Position numbers and translations under genes: made by a program. 39,221 bases of DNA from Treponema sp. (GTDB taxonomy: Bacteria > Spirochaetota > Spirochaetia > Treponematales > Breznakiellaceae): positions 1 through 39,221 of the forward strand of contig JAITNU010000028.1 in NCBI GenBank assembly GCA_031290325.1. Direction: 5' to 3'. This document shows, in pieces, positions 24,704 to 35,340 of the stretch. A model generated the notes under the pieces. That model did no database searches and was not told the origin of the DNA. It worked only from the letters and a program-made list of their open reading frames with translations. The stretch's first letter is position 1. Every line of letters starts with the position of its first letter.

Positions 24704-25015
24704 ATGTACGCATTGATAGAATTTAAGGGAAAACAGTACAAGGCCGAAAAGGGCGCACTCCTGCATGTAGACCGGATCAACGCTGAGGTTGGTTCCGCCC
24801 TGGATATTGACGCGGTACTCCTCCTTTCAGGAGATACGGTACAGGTGGGGGCTCCCTACATACCCGGGGCCAAGGTGTCTGCAGTGGTGGAAAGCCATGA
24901 AAAGGATAAGAAGATTATCGTTTTTAAGTATAAACCCAAGAAGGATTACCGCAGGAAGCAGGGACACCGGCAGCAGTATTCGGTCATCAAGATTCAGGAT
25001 ATCATCGGGGCCTAG
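24704..25015 (+). CDS. rplU: 50S ribosomal protein L21
   Basis: A 103-residue ribosomal protein binding 23S rRNA. The start YALIEFKGKQYKAEKGALLHVDR and the C-terminal basic patch KYKPKKDYRRKQGHRQQYS are the family hallmarks. The length is standard. AAGGAAAA precedes the ATG. It opens a seven-gene operon: rplU, prp, rpmA, obg, nadD-yqeK, an LCP gene and rsfS, the order known from Gram-positives and treponemes. Confidence 0.97.
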   Translation: MYALIEFKGKQYKAEKGALLHVDRINAEVGSALDIDAVLLLSGDTVQVGAPYIPGAKVSAVVESHEKDKKIIVFKYKPKKDYRRKQGHRQQYSVIKIQDIIGA

Positions 25016-25031
25016 GTGCCGGGATACGCGG

Positions 25032-25361
25032 ATGATAGCAATCGACGTGGCCGTGGATGAGGCGGGGCTGCTCAGGTCCTGTGCTGTTACGGGCCATGCC
25101 AAGGCAGGGCCTAAGGGCGGTGATATTGTCTGCGCCGCCGTGTCGGTACTTATCAGGACGGCCCTGAAGACCCTTTCCGGACGGGAAGGGATAATGGTAC
25201 GGGGAGACGCTCCAGAGCGGGGCGTCTTTTGGATGGAAATGGACTATACTCAGGAGGGCAGGGATTTCCTGTTTGCCGTGGGGGCTTTTCTTACCGAGGG
25301 GCTTGAGTCAGTTTCTGTAGAATATCCTGATTACTGTACCATACATATACGGAGGAACTAA
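25032..25361 (+). CDS. prp: Ribosomal-processing cysteine protease Prp
   Basis: A 109-residue protein of the Prp/YsxB family between the L21 and L27 genes, its usual place. In Firmicutes Prp removes an N-terminal extension of L27. Catalytic His22 (GHAKAG) and Cys34 ([10 protein letters not shown]) are both present in the correct spacing. ATG 25032 starts the conserved strand [11 protein letters not shown], but has no clear ribosome site; it is 16 bases after the L21 stop, so translation may be coupled. The odd point is that the L27 encoded next has no cleavable extension, which leaves the substrate unknown. Confidence 0.92.
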   Translation: MIAIDVAVDEAGLLRSCAVTGHAKAGPKGGDIVCAAVSVLIRTALKTLSGREGIMVRGDAPERGVFWMEMDYTQEGRDFLFAVGAFLTEGLESVSVEYPDYCTIHIRRN

Positions 25362-25362
25362 T

Positions 25363-25620
25363 ATGGCTCGAAAACGAGGCGGCAGTGGCGCCAAGAACGG
25401 ACGGGATTCTAATCCCCACTACCTGGGGGTTAAGGCATCAGGGGGATCAAGGGTAAAGGCCGGAACCATCATTGTCCGGCAGCGGGGAACCAAGATACAT
25501 CCCGGTACTAATGTAGGCTGTGGAGGGGACTATACCCTCTTTGCCCTGATAGACGGGACCGTGTCTTTCACCCGGCGCCGGGGCCGGAAACTAGCCGGGG
25601 TCATACCTGTCGGGGTATAA
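25363..25620 (+). CDS. rpmA: 50S ribosomal protein L27
   Basis: An 85-residue ribosomal protein of the peptidyl-transferase centre. The sequence begins directly with [16 protein letters not shown], the mature form seen in E. coli, and contains [13 protein letters not shown] and the C-terminal YTLFALIDG strand. A GGAGG ribosome site sits at the end of prp, so the start is secure and no longer version can be built. The short N-terminus therefore needs no processing beyond Met removal. Confidence 0.97.
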   Translation: MARKRGGSGAKNGRDSNPHYLGVKASGGSRVKAGTIIVRQRGTKIHPGTNVGCGGDYTLFALIDGTVSFTRRRGRKLAGVIPVGV

Positions 25621-25653
25621 CGCGCTGTGTACGGTCAATCACGCAGACGCTGA

Positions 25654-27862
<2,209 letters not shown>

Positions 27863-27866
<4 letters not shown>

Positions 27867-29077
27867 AAAAAGCCAAATTCGATGCGAGTGTATTTTTCCT
27901 GGGGACCATTGTCGTGTTCCTGGGGGTAGGGGTGTTTTTTACCGTGCTGACCCTCCGGGCTGACCCGATAGAAGAGGTGCTTTCCGGGGACCGGGTCATC
28001 AATACCCTGTTTATTATAGAAGCGAAGTCCAAGCCCATCGGGACCTATGTGTTCATGTACTATCCGGTAACCCGGCGGGCCGCGATCTTCGATATACCCG
28101 GGGAGGTTGGCCTGATTTTACAGCGGATCAACCGGGTTGACCGCATTGATACGGTGTATGATCCCCAAAAAACAGCGCTCTTTGAAAATGAGGTTGAACG
28201 GCTTTTGGGGGTTGACATTAGTTTTTCCTTTATTTTTGACGACGAAACCCTGGGGAAAGCGGTTGATCTCGTTGAAGGGGTGGAACTGTTCATCCCCTCA
28301 TCAGTGGAAATCTACGATGAGGAACCGCCTATCCTGTTCCCTTCGGGAGTAACCCGCCTGGACGGGGATAAGGCCCAGGTGTACGTTACCTACGAAGTGC
28401 CGGAGGAAAACACCGAAGTGGCCCATTTCCGCAGGCAGCGGTTTTTTCTGGGGCTTATTAAACGCCTTGGGGAGCAGAACGAGGTGCTCAAACAGAGTTC
28501 GGTTGCCCAGATCTACCAGTCTCTGCTGAAAACCAACATGAATCAGCGCGCCCGGACCCGGCTTTTTGATGAGTATGCCGGGATCAACATGGACCGGATC
28601 AGCATCCAGTCTGTGGGCGGAAATATCCGGGAGGTTTCAGGTCAGATACTGCTGTTTCCTTATTATGAAGGCAACCTCATCAAAGAGATCGTGCGTCAGA
28701 CCCTGAGTGCCCTTACCCGGCAGGTGGAGGGGGATCTGACCGAACGGGTCTTTACGGTGGAGGTGCTCAACGGCACGGGGACCAACGGGCTTGCGGGAAG
28801 AACTGCGGAACTGCTCCGGAGCTTCGGGTATGATGTCATATCCATTGGCAATGCGGAGCAGCATGATTACGAATCCACCCTCATCATAGACCGGTCTGGT
28901 TATGAAAACATGGTCAAAACCTTTGGGGACATCATCCGGTGTAAAAACATCCGGTATGAGAGCGTAGACCCTGATACCTTAGAAATGGAACCGAGTCTCC
29001 AGAATTTTGAATATCGCTCGGATTTTACACTCATCATTGGAAGGGATTTTAATGGACGATACGTTACCGGCGGATAA
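27863..29077 (+). CDS. LytR-CpsA-Psr-like protein with LytR_C domain
   Basis: A 404-residue protein with one N-terminal membrane helix (11-31), an extracytoplasmic LCP-like domain (about 45-215) and a C-terminal LytR_C domain (VFTVEVLNGTGTNGLAGRTAELL onward, from about residue 300). LCP enzymes attach polymers to peptidoglycan by phosphotransfer and need an Arg/Asp pair in the IPRD motif. Here the strand reads FDIPGEVG (76-83), so the Arg is Gly and the Asp is Glu. The later cluster FRRQRFF (189-195) remains. It may therefore be a binding protein rather than an active ligase. The start is GTG 27863, overlapping the upstream stop (GTGA). In T. pallidum-like genomes the same locus carries a similar gene (recollection). 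Confidence 0.82.
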
Positions 29078-29432
29078 TCGGGCCGCGGCAATAGAACTAG
29101 GCAAGCTCCTCCGGGAGCATCGGGGCGGGGATGTGGTGGTGATGGACCTCCGCGGCCTCAATACCTGGACCGACTTTTTTGTGTTGGCCACCGTTACGAG
29201 CAGGACGCATTTACAGGGGCTGGAACGGCACATCAAGGAGTTTTCCCAGGAAAAGGGGATAGATATCCTCCGGAAATCTCCTGTTCCCCGGGGGGCTGAT
29301 GATGCATGGCGACTTATTGACTTAGGCGTCCTGGTGATTCATCTTATGACGGCGAAGACCCGATCTTTTTATGAATTAGAGCGACTTTGGGGAGCCGCCG
29401 CAGTGGTTTTTTGCGAAGATGGAAAGTGCTAA
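29052..29432 (+). CDS. rsfS: Ribosomal silencing factor RsfS
   Basis: A 126-residue protein of the RsfS/Iojap family, which binds L14 and blocks subunit joining when nutrients are low. The core reads VVVMDLRGLNTWTDFFVLATV, then RTHLQGLERHI, with GVLVIHLMTAKTRSFYELERLWG near the end. I choose ATG 29052 (MDDTLPADN) because GGAAGG lies six bases upstream and the N-terminus then has family length; it overlaps the 3' end of the LCP gene by 26 bases. Last gene of the rplU operon, followed at once by a strong stem-loop. Confidence 0.94.
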   Translation: MDDTLPADNRAAAIELGKLLREHRGGDVVVMDLRGLNTWTDFFVLATVTSRTHLQGLERHIKEFSQEKGIDILRKSPVPRGADDAWRLIDLGVLVIHLMTAKTRSFYELERLWGAAAVVFCEDGKC

Positions 29433-29437
29433 CAGGA

Positions 29438-29477
29438 GGGTGAAGCCGGGGAGGTTTCCTTTCTCCCGGCTTCACCC
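29438..29477. terminator. Strong stem-loop between convergent genes
   Basis: A perfect 13-bp inverted repeat, GGGTGAAGCCGGG (29438-29450) and its complement (29465-29477), with a 14-base loop. It starts six bases after the rsfS stop and ends 12 bases before the acidic gene stop on the other strand, so it can serve both. Neither side has a U-tract, so it may instead be an mRNA-end stabiliser or a U-less terminator. Confidence 0.65.
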
Positions 29478-29489
29478 CAGAGGCGTTAC

Positions 29490-29828
29490 CTATTCATCGA
29501 AGTCGTCGTAATCTTCCTCTTCGTATTCGTAGCCTTCCTCTTCCTCTTCGTAATCGTCGTCATCAAAATCATCATCCTCAAAGTCATCGTCGAAGTCGTC
29601 CTCCAGGTCATCAATGTCTTCTTCGTCGATGTCATCCTCATCATCGTCCTCATCGTCATCGAAGAGGAAGCAAGGGTAGGGAAGATCGTCATGCTGCCCG
29701 CTTTCTCCAAGAAAACCACAGCTAACCGAGGGCATCAACGCGAGCTCTTCTGACGTGTACAACTCGTCGAGCGAGTATAACGTGTCTGCGGGAATCCGCT
29801 TATTATTCATGGTCTCGTTCAGAACCAT
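29490..29828 (-). CDS. Small highly acidic low-complexity protein
   Basis: A 112-residue protein. The first 55 residues are ordinary (VLNETMNNKRIPADTLYSLDEL and a Cys-containing stretch); the last 60 are nearly all Asp/Glu with a few Phe/Tyr. I choose ATG 29828 over ATG 29840 because GGAG lies six bases before it, within the longer frame. The promoter at 29864-29893 supports expression. The acidic run could bind metal or calcium, or mimic nucleic acid, but that is speculation. It is probably a real gene: it has its own promoter, its own ribosome site and a stem-loop at the end. I do not recognise the family. Confidence 0.7.
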   Translation of the reverse strand: MVLNETMNNKRIPADTLYSLDELYTSEELALMPSVSCGFLGESGQHDDLPYPCFLFDDDEDDDEDDIDEEDIDDLEDDFDDDFEDDDFDDDDYEEEEEGYEYEEEDYDDFDE

Positions 29829-29863
29829 ACTATTCTCCATTTGATTGAGATTTCTCTTGAAAA

Positions 29864-29893
29864 AACATAAGGGAGAGATTCAGTATCTGTCAA
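29864..29893 (-). promoter_or_regulatory. Promoter of the acidic protein gene
   Basis: On the minus strand, a perfect TTGACA (29893-29888), 18-base spacer, TATGTT (29869-29864; four of six). It is divergent from the ispE promoter about 75 bases away. Between them lies a tandem TGGTTTCCGA duplication (about 29895-29914). Confidence 0.5.
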
Positions 29894-29967
29894 CTGGTTT
29901 CCGATGGTTTCCGATTAAAAAAAGTGAGGAAATGTGGCGTATTATTTTGTATTCCTGCGTATCCTCC

Positions 29968-29996
29968 TTGACATAAGCGCTCCATTTCGTTATACT
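29968..29996 (+). promoter_or_regulatory. Near-consensus sigma-70 promoter of ispE
   Basis: TTGACA (29968-29973), 17-base spacer, TATACT (29991-29996): a perfect -35 box, one mismatch in the -10 box, and optimal spacing, about 42 bases before the ispE start. It probably drives ispE and spoVG, and perhaps the downstream tRNA region. Confidence 0.8.
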
Positions 29997-30038
29997 GTTT
30001 TTGAATCAGGGCACAGACAGTATTATGGTGAGGAAAAC

Positions 30039-30935
30039 ATGACAGGCTGTACTATTGAGGCCCCTGGTAAGATAAATCTGCATCTCCAGGTGAAAGAGCG
30101 GCGTTCCGATGGGTACCATGAGCTTGAGAGTATCTTTGTGGCCCTTGCCTTTGGGGATAGGCTTAGGTTTGAGCTTACCTCAAAGGATGAGGGCTGCGAG
30201 CTTCACGGGGGCGGGGATATTCCCCCGGGGCAGAATCTTATTGAGCGGGCAGTAGCCCTGTTCCGGGTACGGACCGGGTTTAGCCGGGGGCTTCGGGTAT
30301 GGGTGGAGAAGCGGATACCCCTGGGAGCGGGTCTGGGGGGCGGTTCTTCCGATGCGGCTTCCACGCTGCGGGCTTTGAATATGCTGGCGGCTACTGACCT
30401 TGCTCCAGAAGCGCTGGGTGAAATGGCTCGAAGTCTGGGAAGTGATGTGCCGTTTTTCCTCTCAGGCGGAGCGGCCCTGGTATCGGGCAGGGGGGAGCGT
30501 ATCCTGCCCCTCAGGGTACCGGAGGGCTTGTCCGTGGTGGTGGTGTATCCGGGGTTTCCCAGCAATACCGCCGGGGCATTCCGGTTGCTGGACAAGCAGC
30601 GGGATGGCCAGGAAATTCGTGATGATGGGGATACGGCACTTCTGATCCGGTCTTTGGGGGAACATCCCAGGGGATGGCCTTATCGCAATGATTTCCTGCC
30701 GGTTTTTCTGAGTGCGGGAAACCGGGAAACAGCGGAGGCCTATCGGGGTATATTACAGGAGCTGGCTACTTTGGGAGCGGATTTTGCAGGGCTTTCCGGA
30801 GCGGGATCGAGTTGTTTCGGAATCTTTGTTGATAGCGGTGTGGCGGAAAAGGCAGCAAGGACCCTTAGGCGGCCAGGGAATTTTGTCCAAGTAACGTTTT
30901 TCCTTGCGTGTTTAGGTGCTTTGGTATTAAAATAA
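30039..30935 (+). CDS. ispE: 4-diphosphocytidyl-2-C-methyl-D-erythritol kinase IspE
   Basis: A 298-residue GHMP kinase that phosphorylates CDP-methylerythritol in the MEP (non-mevalonate) isoprenoid pathway. The start PGKINLHLQV carries the catalytic-type Lys11. The ATP-binding motif PLGAGLGGGSSDAAS is at about residues 94-108, and the C-terminal GAGSSCFGIF loop is present. I choose ATG 30039 (MTGCTIEAPGKIN), preceded by GAGGAAAAC; an ATG further upstream would start before the promoter. The stop is 40 bases before spoVG. Confidence 0.95.
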   Translation: MTGCTIEAPGKINLHLQVKERRSDGYHELESIFVALAFGDRLRFELTSKDEGCELHGGGDIPPGQNLIERAVALFRVRTGFSRGLRVWVEKRIPLGAGLGGGSSDAASTLRALNMLAATDLAPEALGEMARSLGSDVPFFLSGGAALVSGRGERILPLRVPEGLSVVVVYPGFPSNTAGAFRLLDKQRDGQEIRDDGDTALLIRSLGEHPRGWPYRNDFLPVFLSAGNRETAEAYRGILQELATLGADFAGLSGAGSSCFGIFVDSGVAEKAARTLRRPGNFVQVTFFLACLGALVLK

Positions 30936-30975
30936 ATACTAAAGTTATTCTGGACCAATAAAAAGGAGAGGCGTC

Positions 30976-31257
30976 ATGGAGATAACTGATATTAGGGTCC
31001 GTAAGGTAGCCGGTGAGGGGAAATTAAAGGCGTATGTAACGGTTACATTTGATGACTGCTTTGTTATTCATAATGTAAAAATTATCGAGGGAAAGAGCGG
31101 TGTGTTTATTGCCATGCCGAGCCGGAAAACGAGGGCCGGGGAATACAAGGATGTTGCCCATCCGATTCACCCTGAATTCCGTATGGAATTACAAAAAAAA
31201 ATACTGGATAAGTATGATTTTGGCGCCGGGCTGGATGATCTTTCCATGGAAATATAG
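30976..31257 (+). CDS. spoVG: SpoVG-family RNA/DNA-binding regulator
   Basis: A 93-residue protein of the SpoVG family: MEITDIRVRKV at the start, VTFDDCFVIHNVKIIEGKSGVFIAMPSRK in the middle and a helical C-terminal tail. In spirochaetes (Borrelia) and Gram-positives SpoVG binds DNA and RNA and adjusts expression of several genes. AAGGAG lies before ATG 30976. It is placed directly before tRNA-Gln and after ispE, so it may be read from the ispE promoter. The target sites are not visible. Confidence 0.96.
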   Translation: MEITDIRVRKVAGEGKLKAYVTVTFDDCFVIHNVKIIEGKSGVFIAMPSRKTRAGEYKDVAHPIHPEFRMELQKKILDKYDFGAGLDDLSMEI

Positions 31258-31272
31258 TATATTATAACTAAT

Positions 31273-31344
31273 TGGGACGTAGGCAAGTGGTAAGCCACCG
31301 GGTTTTGGCTCCGGCATGCACAGGTTCGAACCCTGTCGTCCCAG
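31273..31344 (+). tRNA. tRNA-Gln (anticodon TTG)
   Basis: A 72-base cloverleaf: acceptor TGGGACG / CGTCCCA (31273-31279 and 31337-31343) with discriminator G 31344, D-arm GGC...GCC, anticodon stem CCGGG / TCCGG with loop TTTTGGC (anticodon TTG at 31305-31307), and T-arm ACAGG-TTCGAAC-CCTGT. It is followed by CTA, so the CCA end is not encoded. It reads the glutamine codon CAA. It lies between spoVG and rplY and may be co-transcribed with them. Confidence 0.97.
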
Positions 31345-31359
31345 CTAAGGAGTATGATG

Positions 31360-31959
31360 ATGAGTCAGGTTATTTTGGCGGCCCGGAACCGGGCCGTTAC
31401 CGGATCCGGGGAAGCTCGCCGGATCCGGCGTACCGGTCGTATACCGGCGGTTATGTATGGGCGTTCAGGTCAGGCCCTTACCATTGATCTGGATGCCAAG
31501 GAATTTTCGAATGGCATAAAGAATATCTCCGCCAGTACTATTGTTACGGTGGAAGTTGATGGCAAGTCCTATGATACCTTTGTAAAAGATACCCAGCGTA
31601 ACATCAGGGACGGAAATATACTCCATGTTGACTTCTATGAAGTGGAAAGCGGCGTGGCGTTGCGGGCCAAGGTTTCGATTCACATCCACGGCAATCCCGT
31701 GGGTGTCCGTGAGGGGGGTATTCTCGAATTTCCCCTCCATGAAGTGGAAGTGGAATGTCTGCCCAAGGACCTCCCGGAACGGATCGATGTGGATATAGCG
31801 GAACTCAAGGTAAACCAATCGATCCATGTCCGGGACCTTGCCCTGGGTGAGGGAATCCGTATTATTTCCGGTATCGATCAGGTAGTGGCGCTGGTTAAAT
31901 TTGCCAAGGCTGAAGCCGCGGCTGCCGCTGAGGAAGCATCGGAAGCTGAAGCAAAGTGA
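31360..31959 (+). CDS. rplY: 50S ribosomal protein L25, CTC type
   Basis: A protein of about 199 residues binding 5S rRNA. The N-terminal L25 domain (MSQVILAARNR through VKDTQRNIRDGNILHVDFYEV) is followed by the C-terminal CTC/TL5 beta domain (LRAKVSIHIHGNPVGVREGGILEF) and an Ala/Glu-rich tail. Three ATG codons stand in a row (31354, 31357, 31360). AAGGAG lies only one base before the first but seven before the third, so I use 31360. Many bacteria have pth next; here tilS follows. Confidence 0.95.
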   Translation: MSQVILAARNRAVTGSGEARRIRRTGRIPAVMYGRSGQALTIDLDAKEFSNGIKNISASTIVTVEVDGKSYDTFVKDTQRNIRDGNILHVDFYEVESGVALRAKVSIHIHGNPVGVREGGILEFPLHEVEVECLPKDLPERIDVDIAELKVNQSIHVRDLALGEGIRIISGIDQVVALVKFAKAEAAAAAEEASEAEAK

Positions 31960-32007
31960 GCTGGTTAGAACCATGATCGCCCTGGTTTTCATCCCACGTA
32001 TTGGAGT

Positions 32008-33387
32008 ATGAAGTCACTATCCCTTATACCTTCCCGGTGTTCATTTGAAAGTAGGGTGATAGAGGGGTTGGGAGCTTGGCCTCGGGGAACGGTTTTTTTA
32101 GCCGCAGTTTCCGGGGGTGCTGATTCTACTGCCATGTTGGCGGCTTTGGCTGTCTTGCGGGAAGAGCGGGGCTTCTCTCTTTACGGTCTTCATGTGGAAC
32201 ACGGGATCAGGACGGTGGAAGAAAGCCGGGGGGATGCTGAGGCGGTGCGGGAACGCTGTAAATGTCTGGATGTTCCCTGTAAGGTTGTTTCCATAGCACC
32301 GGGTAAAATCGCGGAGACCGCAAAAAGCACGGGCCTTGGTATAGAAGGGGCAGCGCGGTTTTTCCGGCATCGGGCCTGGAACCGGGAGGCCCGCCGTATC
32401 GGGGCGGCGCGGGTATTGGTGGCCCATACCCAGGAGGATCTCCTGGAAACCGTGGTGATGCGCTTCCTCCGGGGGGCCGGACCTGCAGGGCTTGCCGCCA
32501 TGCCCCGGGAGCGGGGTATGGTTCTGCGGCCCCTCCTGGGCCTGACCCGGTCGGAGGTGCTCGGCTATCTCGAAGCCCAGGGGATCCCCTTCCGCACTGA
32601 TTCCACCAATAGGGATATCCGGTACCTGCGTAATCGTATCCGGCATAAACTGATACCCTGTCTGGATGAGCTGTTTCCCCAATGGAAAAAAACGGTTTTA
32701 GCCTTAGCGGAAACCCAGCGGCTGACCGCGGATTTCCTGGAAGCTGAAACCCGGGAGCGGGTGCACTGGGAATGGGATGAAGGAAAACAGGTGTACCGTA
32801 CTGGGGAGATGGTGTTTTTTGCCCAGCCGTCGTTAATTCGGCAAGAAGCCCTGTTCCAGGCGGCGGATCAGCTGGTGGATCGTTTCCCCGAAAGGGCGCT
32901 GCCTGATCCTTCTTCAGGTTCCCCTGGAGGAAGCACGATCCGGCGGGCCAGTCTTCGGCGCTTTGCTGCAGGGGAGCTTTCGGCTATTGATCTGGGGCCA
33001 GTACGGATTGAACGGCAGGGAACTTTTGTAATTGTTTCAGCTCCCCAGAGGGTATATGATGGGGGATTTGCACGGTTGATTAAAACGCCGGGAATCTATA
33101 CACTTAAAGAGCTTACTATTGAGGTTACAGCTCTGGTGACTGAGAAGGGTTTGCAACAGGGGGCGGGGGACTTTTTTGCCCGGCTTCCCCTGGTTTTGCG
33201 GTCATATCGTCAGGATGTCCATACAGGACTTGATGAGAAACGGCTTTCGCAGTATACCAATAGTATTGTGGCGGAGGATATGAACGGTCCTGCTGCGGTA
33301 CTTTGTTCAGATGAAAAAGATATGATGATTTTGTTATGCAGGGAAGAAGATGGAAATTTCCTTTTTCATAGTTTCCGGGGGTATTGA
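32008..33387 (+). CDS. tilS: tRNA(Ile)-lysidine synthase TilS
   Basis: A 459-residue enzyme that changes C34 of the CAU-anticodon tRNA-Ile to lysidine, so that it reads AUA as isoleucine. The PP-loop SGGADS (35-40) is intact, followed by HVEHGIR and GAARFFRHRAWN, VLVAHTQEDLLETVVMRFLRG and LRNRIRHKLIP, all family motifs. The C-terminal half is less conserved. The ATG 32008 has GGAGT one base upstream (GGAGTATG), which is too close for normal initiation; a GTG at 32056 is possible but would lose part of the N-terminus. It is followed immediately by ftsH. Confidence 0.95.
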   Translation: MKSLSLIPSRCSFESRVIEGLGAWPRGTVFLAAVSGGADSTAMLAALAVLREERGFSLYGLHVEHGIRTVEESRGDAEAVRERCKCLDVPCKVVSIAPGKIAETAKSTGLGIEGAARFFRHRAWNREARRIGAARVLVAHTQEDLLETVVMRFLRGAGPAGLAAMPRERGMVLRPLLGLTRSEVLGYLEAQGIPFRTDSTNRDIRYLRNRIRHKLIPCLDELFPQWKKTVLALAETQRLTADFLEAETRERVHWEWDEGKQVYRTGEMVFFAQPSLIRQEALFQAADQLVDRFPERALPDPSSGSPGGSTIRRASLRRFAAGELSAIDLGPVRIERQGTFVIVSAPQRVYDGGFARLIKTPGIYTLKELTIEVTALVTEKGLQQGAGDFFARLPLVLRSYRQDVHTGLDEKRLSQYTNSIVAEDMNGPAAVLCSDEKDMMILLCREEDGNFLFHSFRGY

Positions 33388-33390
33388 TTG

Positions 33391-35331
33391 ATGTTTAATA
33401 ATCAGAATGATAAGACGCCTGGGCGCCAGCCTCGCCCGAATCTGCGGAACGGCAGGCCTAACCCTTTTGCGCTGATCTTTTTTCTGGTCATCGCAGGTCT
33501 TTTTATTGCCTATTTTTTCCGGGGTGATACCCCGTCCATACAGGAAATACCCTATTCGTCGTTTACCAACTACCTTGAACGAAACGATATTATGGCGGTT
33601 AAAATTTTCGATAACAACACCATAGAAGGTACCCTCCGGGGAGGGAGCGGGGATCAGGTACATTTTAAAACCCTCATCCCCTATCAGGATCCCGGACTGC
33701 TTCCCGCGCTGCGGGAAAAGGGGATCAATGTTTCAGGGGCGGTTTCAGGCTTGAGTCCCTGGCGGTTCATCCTGGAGTTCCTCCCCTGGATCATCGGCTT
33801 CGGGTTTATCTGGTTCATGTTCAGGAACATGCAAGGCTCTGGGAATAAAGCCTTTCAGTTTGGTAAGAGCCGGGCCAAGCGGTATCAGGATGAGGGGAAA
33901 AAGGTCAGCTTCACCGACGTGGCCGGCCAGAAAGATGCTAAATACGAGCTTGAAGAAGTGGTATCCTTCCTGAAAAGCCCCCAGAAATTCACCAAGATGG
34001 GGGCCAGAATTCCTAAGGGGGTACTCCTCGTGGGGATGCCTGGGACCGGGAAGACCCTCATGGCCAAGGCTGTGGCCGGGGAGGCCGGGGTGGCCTACTT
34101 TCACATGTCTGGCTCGGATTTTGTGGAGATGTTCGTGGGGGTCGGGGCCAGCCGGGTCCGGGACCTCTTTGACCAGGGCCGGCGCAACGCCCCCTGTATC
34201 ATTTTTATTGACGAATTAGACGCGGTGGGCAGAACCCGGGGCGCCGGGTACGGCGGCGGCCATGACGAACGGGAACAGACCCTGAATCAGCTCCTGGTGG
34301 AGATGGACGGCTTTGATTCCAAGGATGGGGTCATCATCCTCGCGGCCACGAACCGGCCGGATGTGCTGGACCCGGCCCTGCTCAGGCCCGGACGCTTTGA
34401 CCGTCAGGTGGTGGTTGCCATGCCAGATATCAAGGAACGGGAAGCCATTCTCAACATCCATGCCGCCAAGATCCCCCTGGGAGCGGATATTGAGCTGGCG
34501 CGGATTGCCCGGGCAACTCCGGGTATGAGCGGTGCGGATATCGCTAATCTTGTGAACGAGGCGGCCCTGTTCGCAGCCCGCAAGGATAAGGCCACCGTAG
34601 AAATGTTCGATTTTGAGGAAGCCCGGGATAAGATACTCATGGGGGTGGCCCGGAAGACCCTGGTCATTTCCGATAAGGAACGGCGTATGACCGCCATTCA
34701 TGAGGCAGGACACGCCCTGCTGCACTATTATTTGAAAAATGCCGACCCCCTTCACAAGGTTACTATTGTTCCCCATGGCCGGGCCTTAGGTATGGCCATG
34801 TCCCTGCCAGAAGAAGACAGTTACAGCCGGACCAAAGGGTGGATCGAGGACCGGATCGTCATCTGTTACGGCGGGTGGATTGCGGAAAACCTCTTTTTCA
34901 GCGAGACCACCACGGGAACCAAGCAGGATATACAGCAGGCCACGGAAATGGCCCGCCACATGGTCTGTGAATGGGGCATGGCAGATGAGATGGGACCGGT
35001 GGCCTATGGTCAAGAGGAAGAGCCGATCTTCCTGGGTAAGGAAATAGCCCGGCATAAAGATTATTCTGAGGATACTGCCCGGCAGATTGATTGGGCGGTG
35101 AAAAAAATACTGGATACCGCACGGAAGCAGGCAGAGCAGATCCTGCAAACCCATAAAGGGGAGCTTGAAAAACTGGCGGATGCGCTCATGTCCCGGGAAA
35201 CCCTCATTGATGATGAGGTGCGGGTTCTTCTGGGCCTTCCTCCGCGGGAAAACACCCATTTCGGCGCTGGAATCCCACGATTTGGGAATCCTGGAAAACC
35301 GGTCATTGCAAAGGGGTCTGGGACCCTTTAG
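33391..35331 (+). CDS. ftsH: ATP-dependent membrane protease FtsH
   Basis: A 646-residue membrane-bound AAA zinc protease that degrades misfolded and short-lived membrane and cytoplasmic proteins. TM1 is near residues 26-43, the periplasmic domain ([19 protein letters not shown]) follows, and TM2 is near residues 126-144. Walker A is GMPGTGKT, Walker [13 protein letters not shown], the second region of homology [18 protein letters not shown], and the zinc site HEAGH lies at about residue 437, with a distal acidic ligand region TTGTKQDI. Walker A begins GMPG where GPPG is usual. ATG 33391 is one codon after a TTG adjacent to the tilS stop; either could start it. Likely cotranscribed with tilS. 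Confidence 0.97.
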   Translation: MFNNQNDKTPGRQPRPNLRNGRPNPFALIFFLVIAGLFIAYFFRGDTPSIQEIPYSSFTNYLERNDIMAVKIFDNNTIEGTLRGGSGDQVHFKTLIPYQDPGLLPALREKGINVSGAVSGLSPWRFILEFLPWIIGFGFIWFMFRNMQGSGNKAFQFGKSRAKRYQDEGKKVSFTDVAGQKDAKYELEEVVSFLKSPQKFTKMGARIPKGVLLVGMPGTGKTLMAKAVAGEAGVAYFHMSGSDFVEMFVGVGASRVRDLFDQGRRNAPCIIFIDELDAVGRTRGAGYGGGHDEREQTLNQLLVEMDGFDSKDGVIILAATNRPDVLDPALLRPGRFDRQVVVAMPDIKEREAILNIHAAKIPLGADIELARIARATPGMSGADIANLVNEAALFAARKDKATVEMFDFEEARDKILMGVARKTLVISDKERRMTAIHEAGHALLHYYLKNADPLHKVTIVPHGRALGMAMSLPEEDSYSRTKGWIEDRIVICYGGWIAENLFFSETTTGTKQDIQQATEMARHMVCEWGMADEMGPVAYGQEEEPIFLGKEIARHKDYSEDTARQIDWAVKKILDTARKQAEQILQTHKGELEKLADALMSRETLIDDEVRVLLGLPPRENTHFGAGIPRFGNPGKPVIAKGSGTL

Positions 35332-35340
35332 GAGTATAAT

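Noticed and set aside
31258-31272. Separate tRNA promoter before tRNA-Gln
   Set aside because: The 15-base gap has an AT-rich stretch but no -35/-10 pair. Co-transcription with spoVG is simpler.
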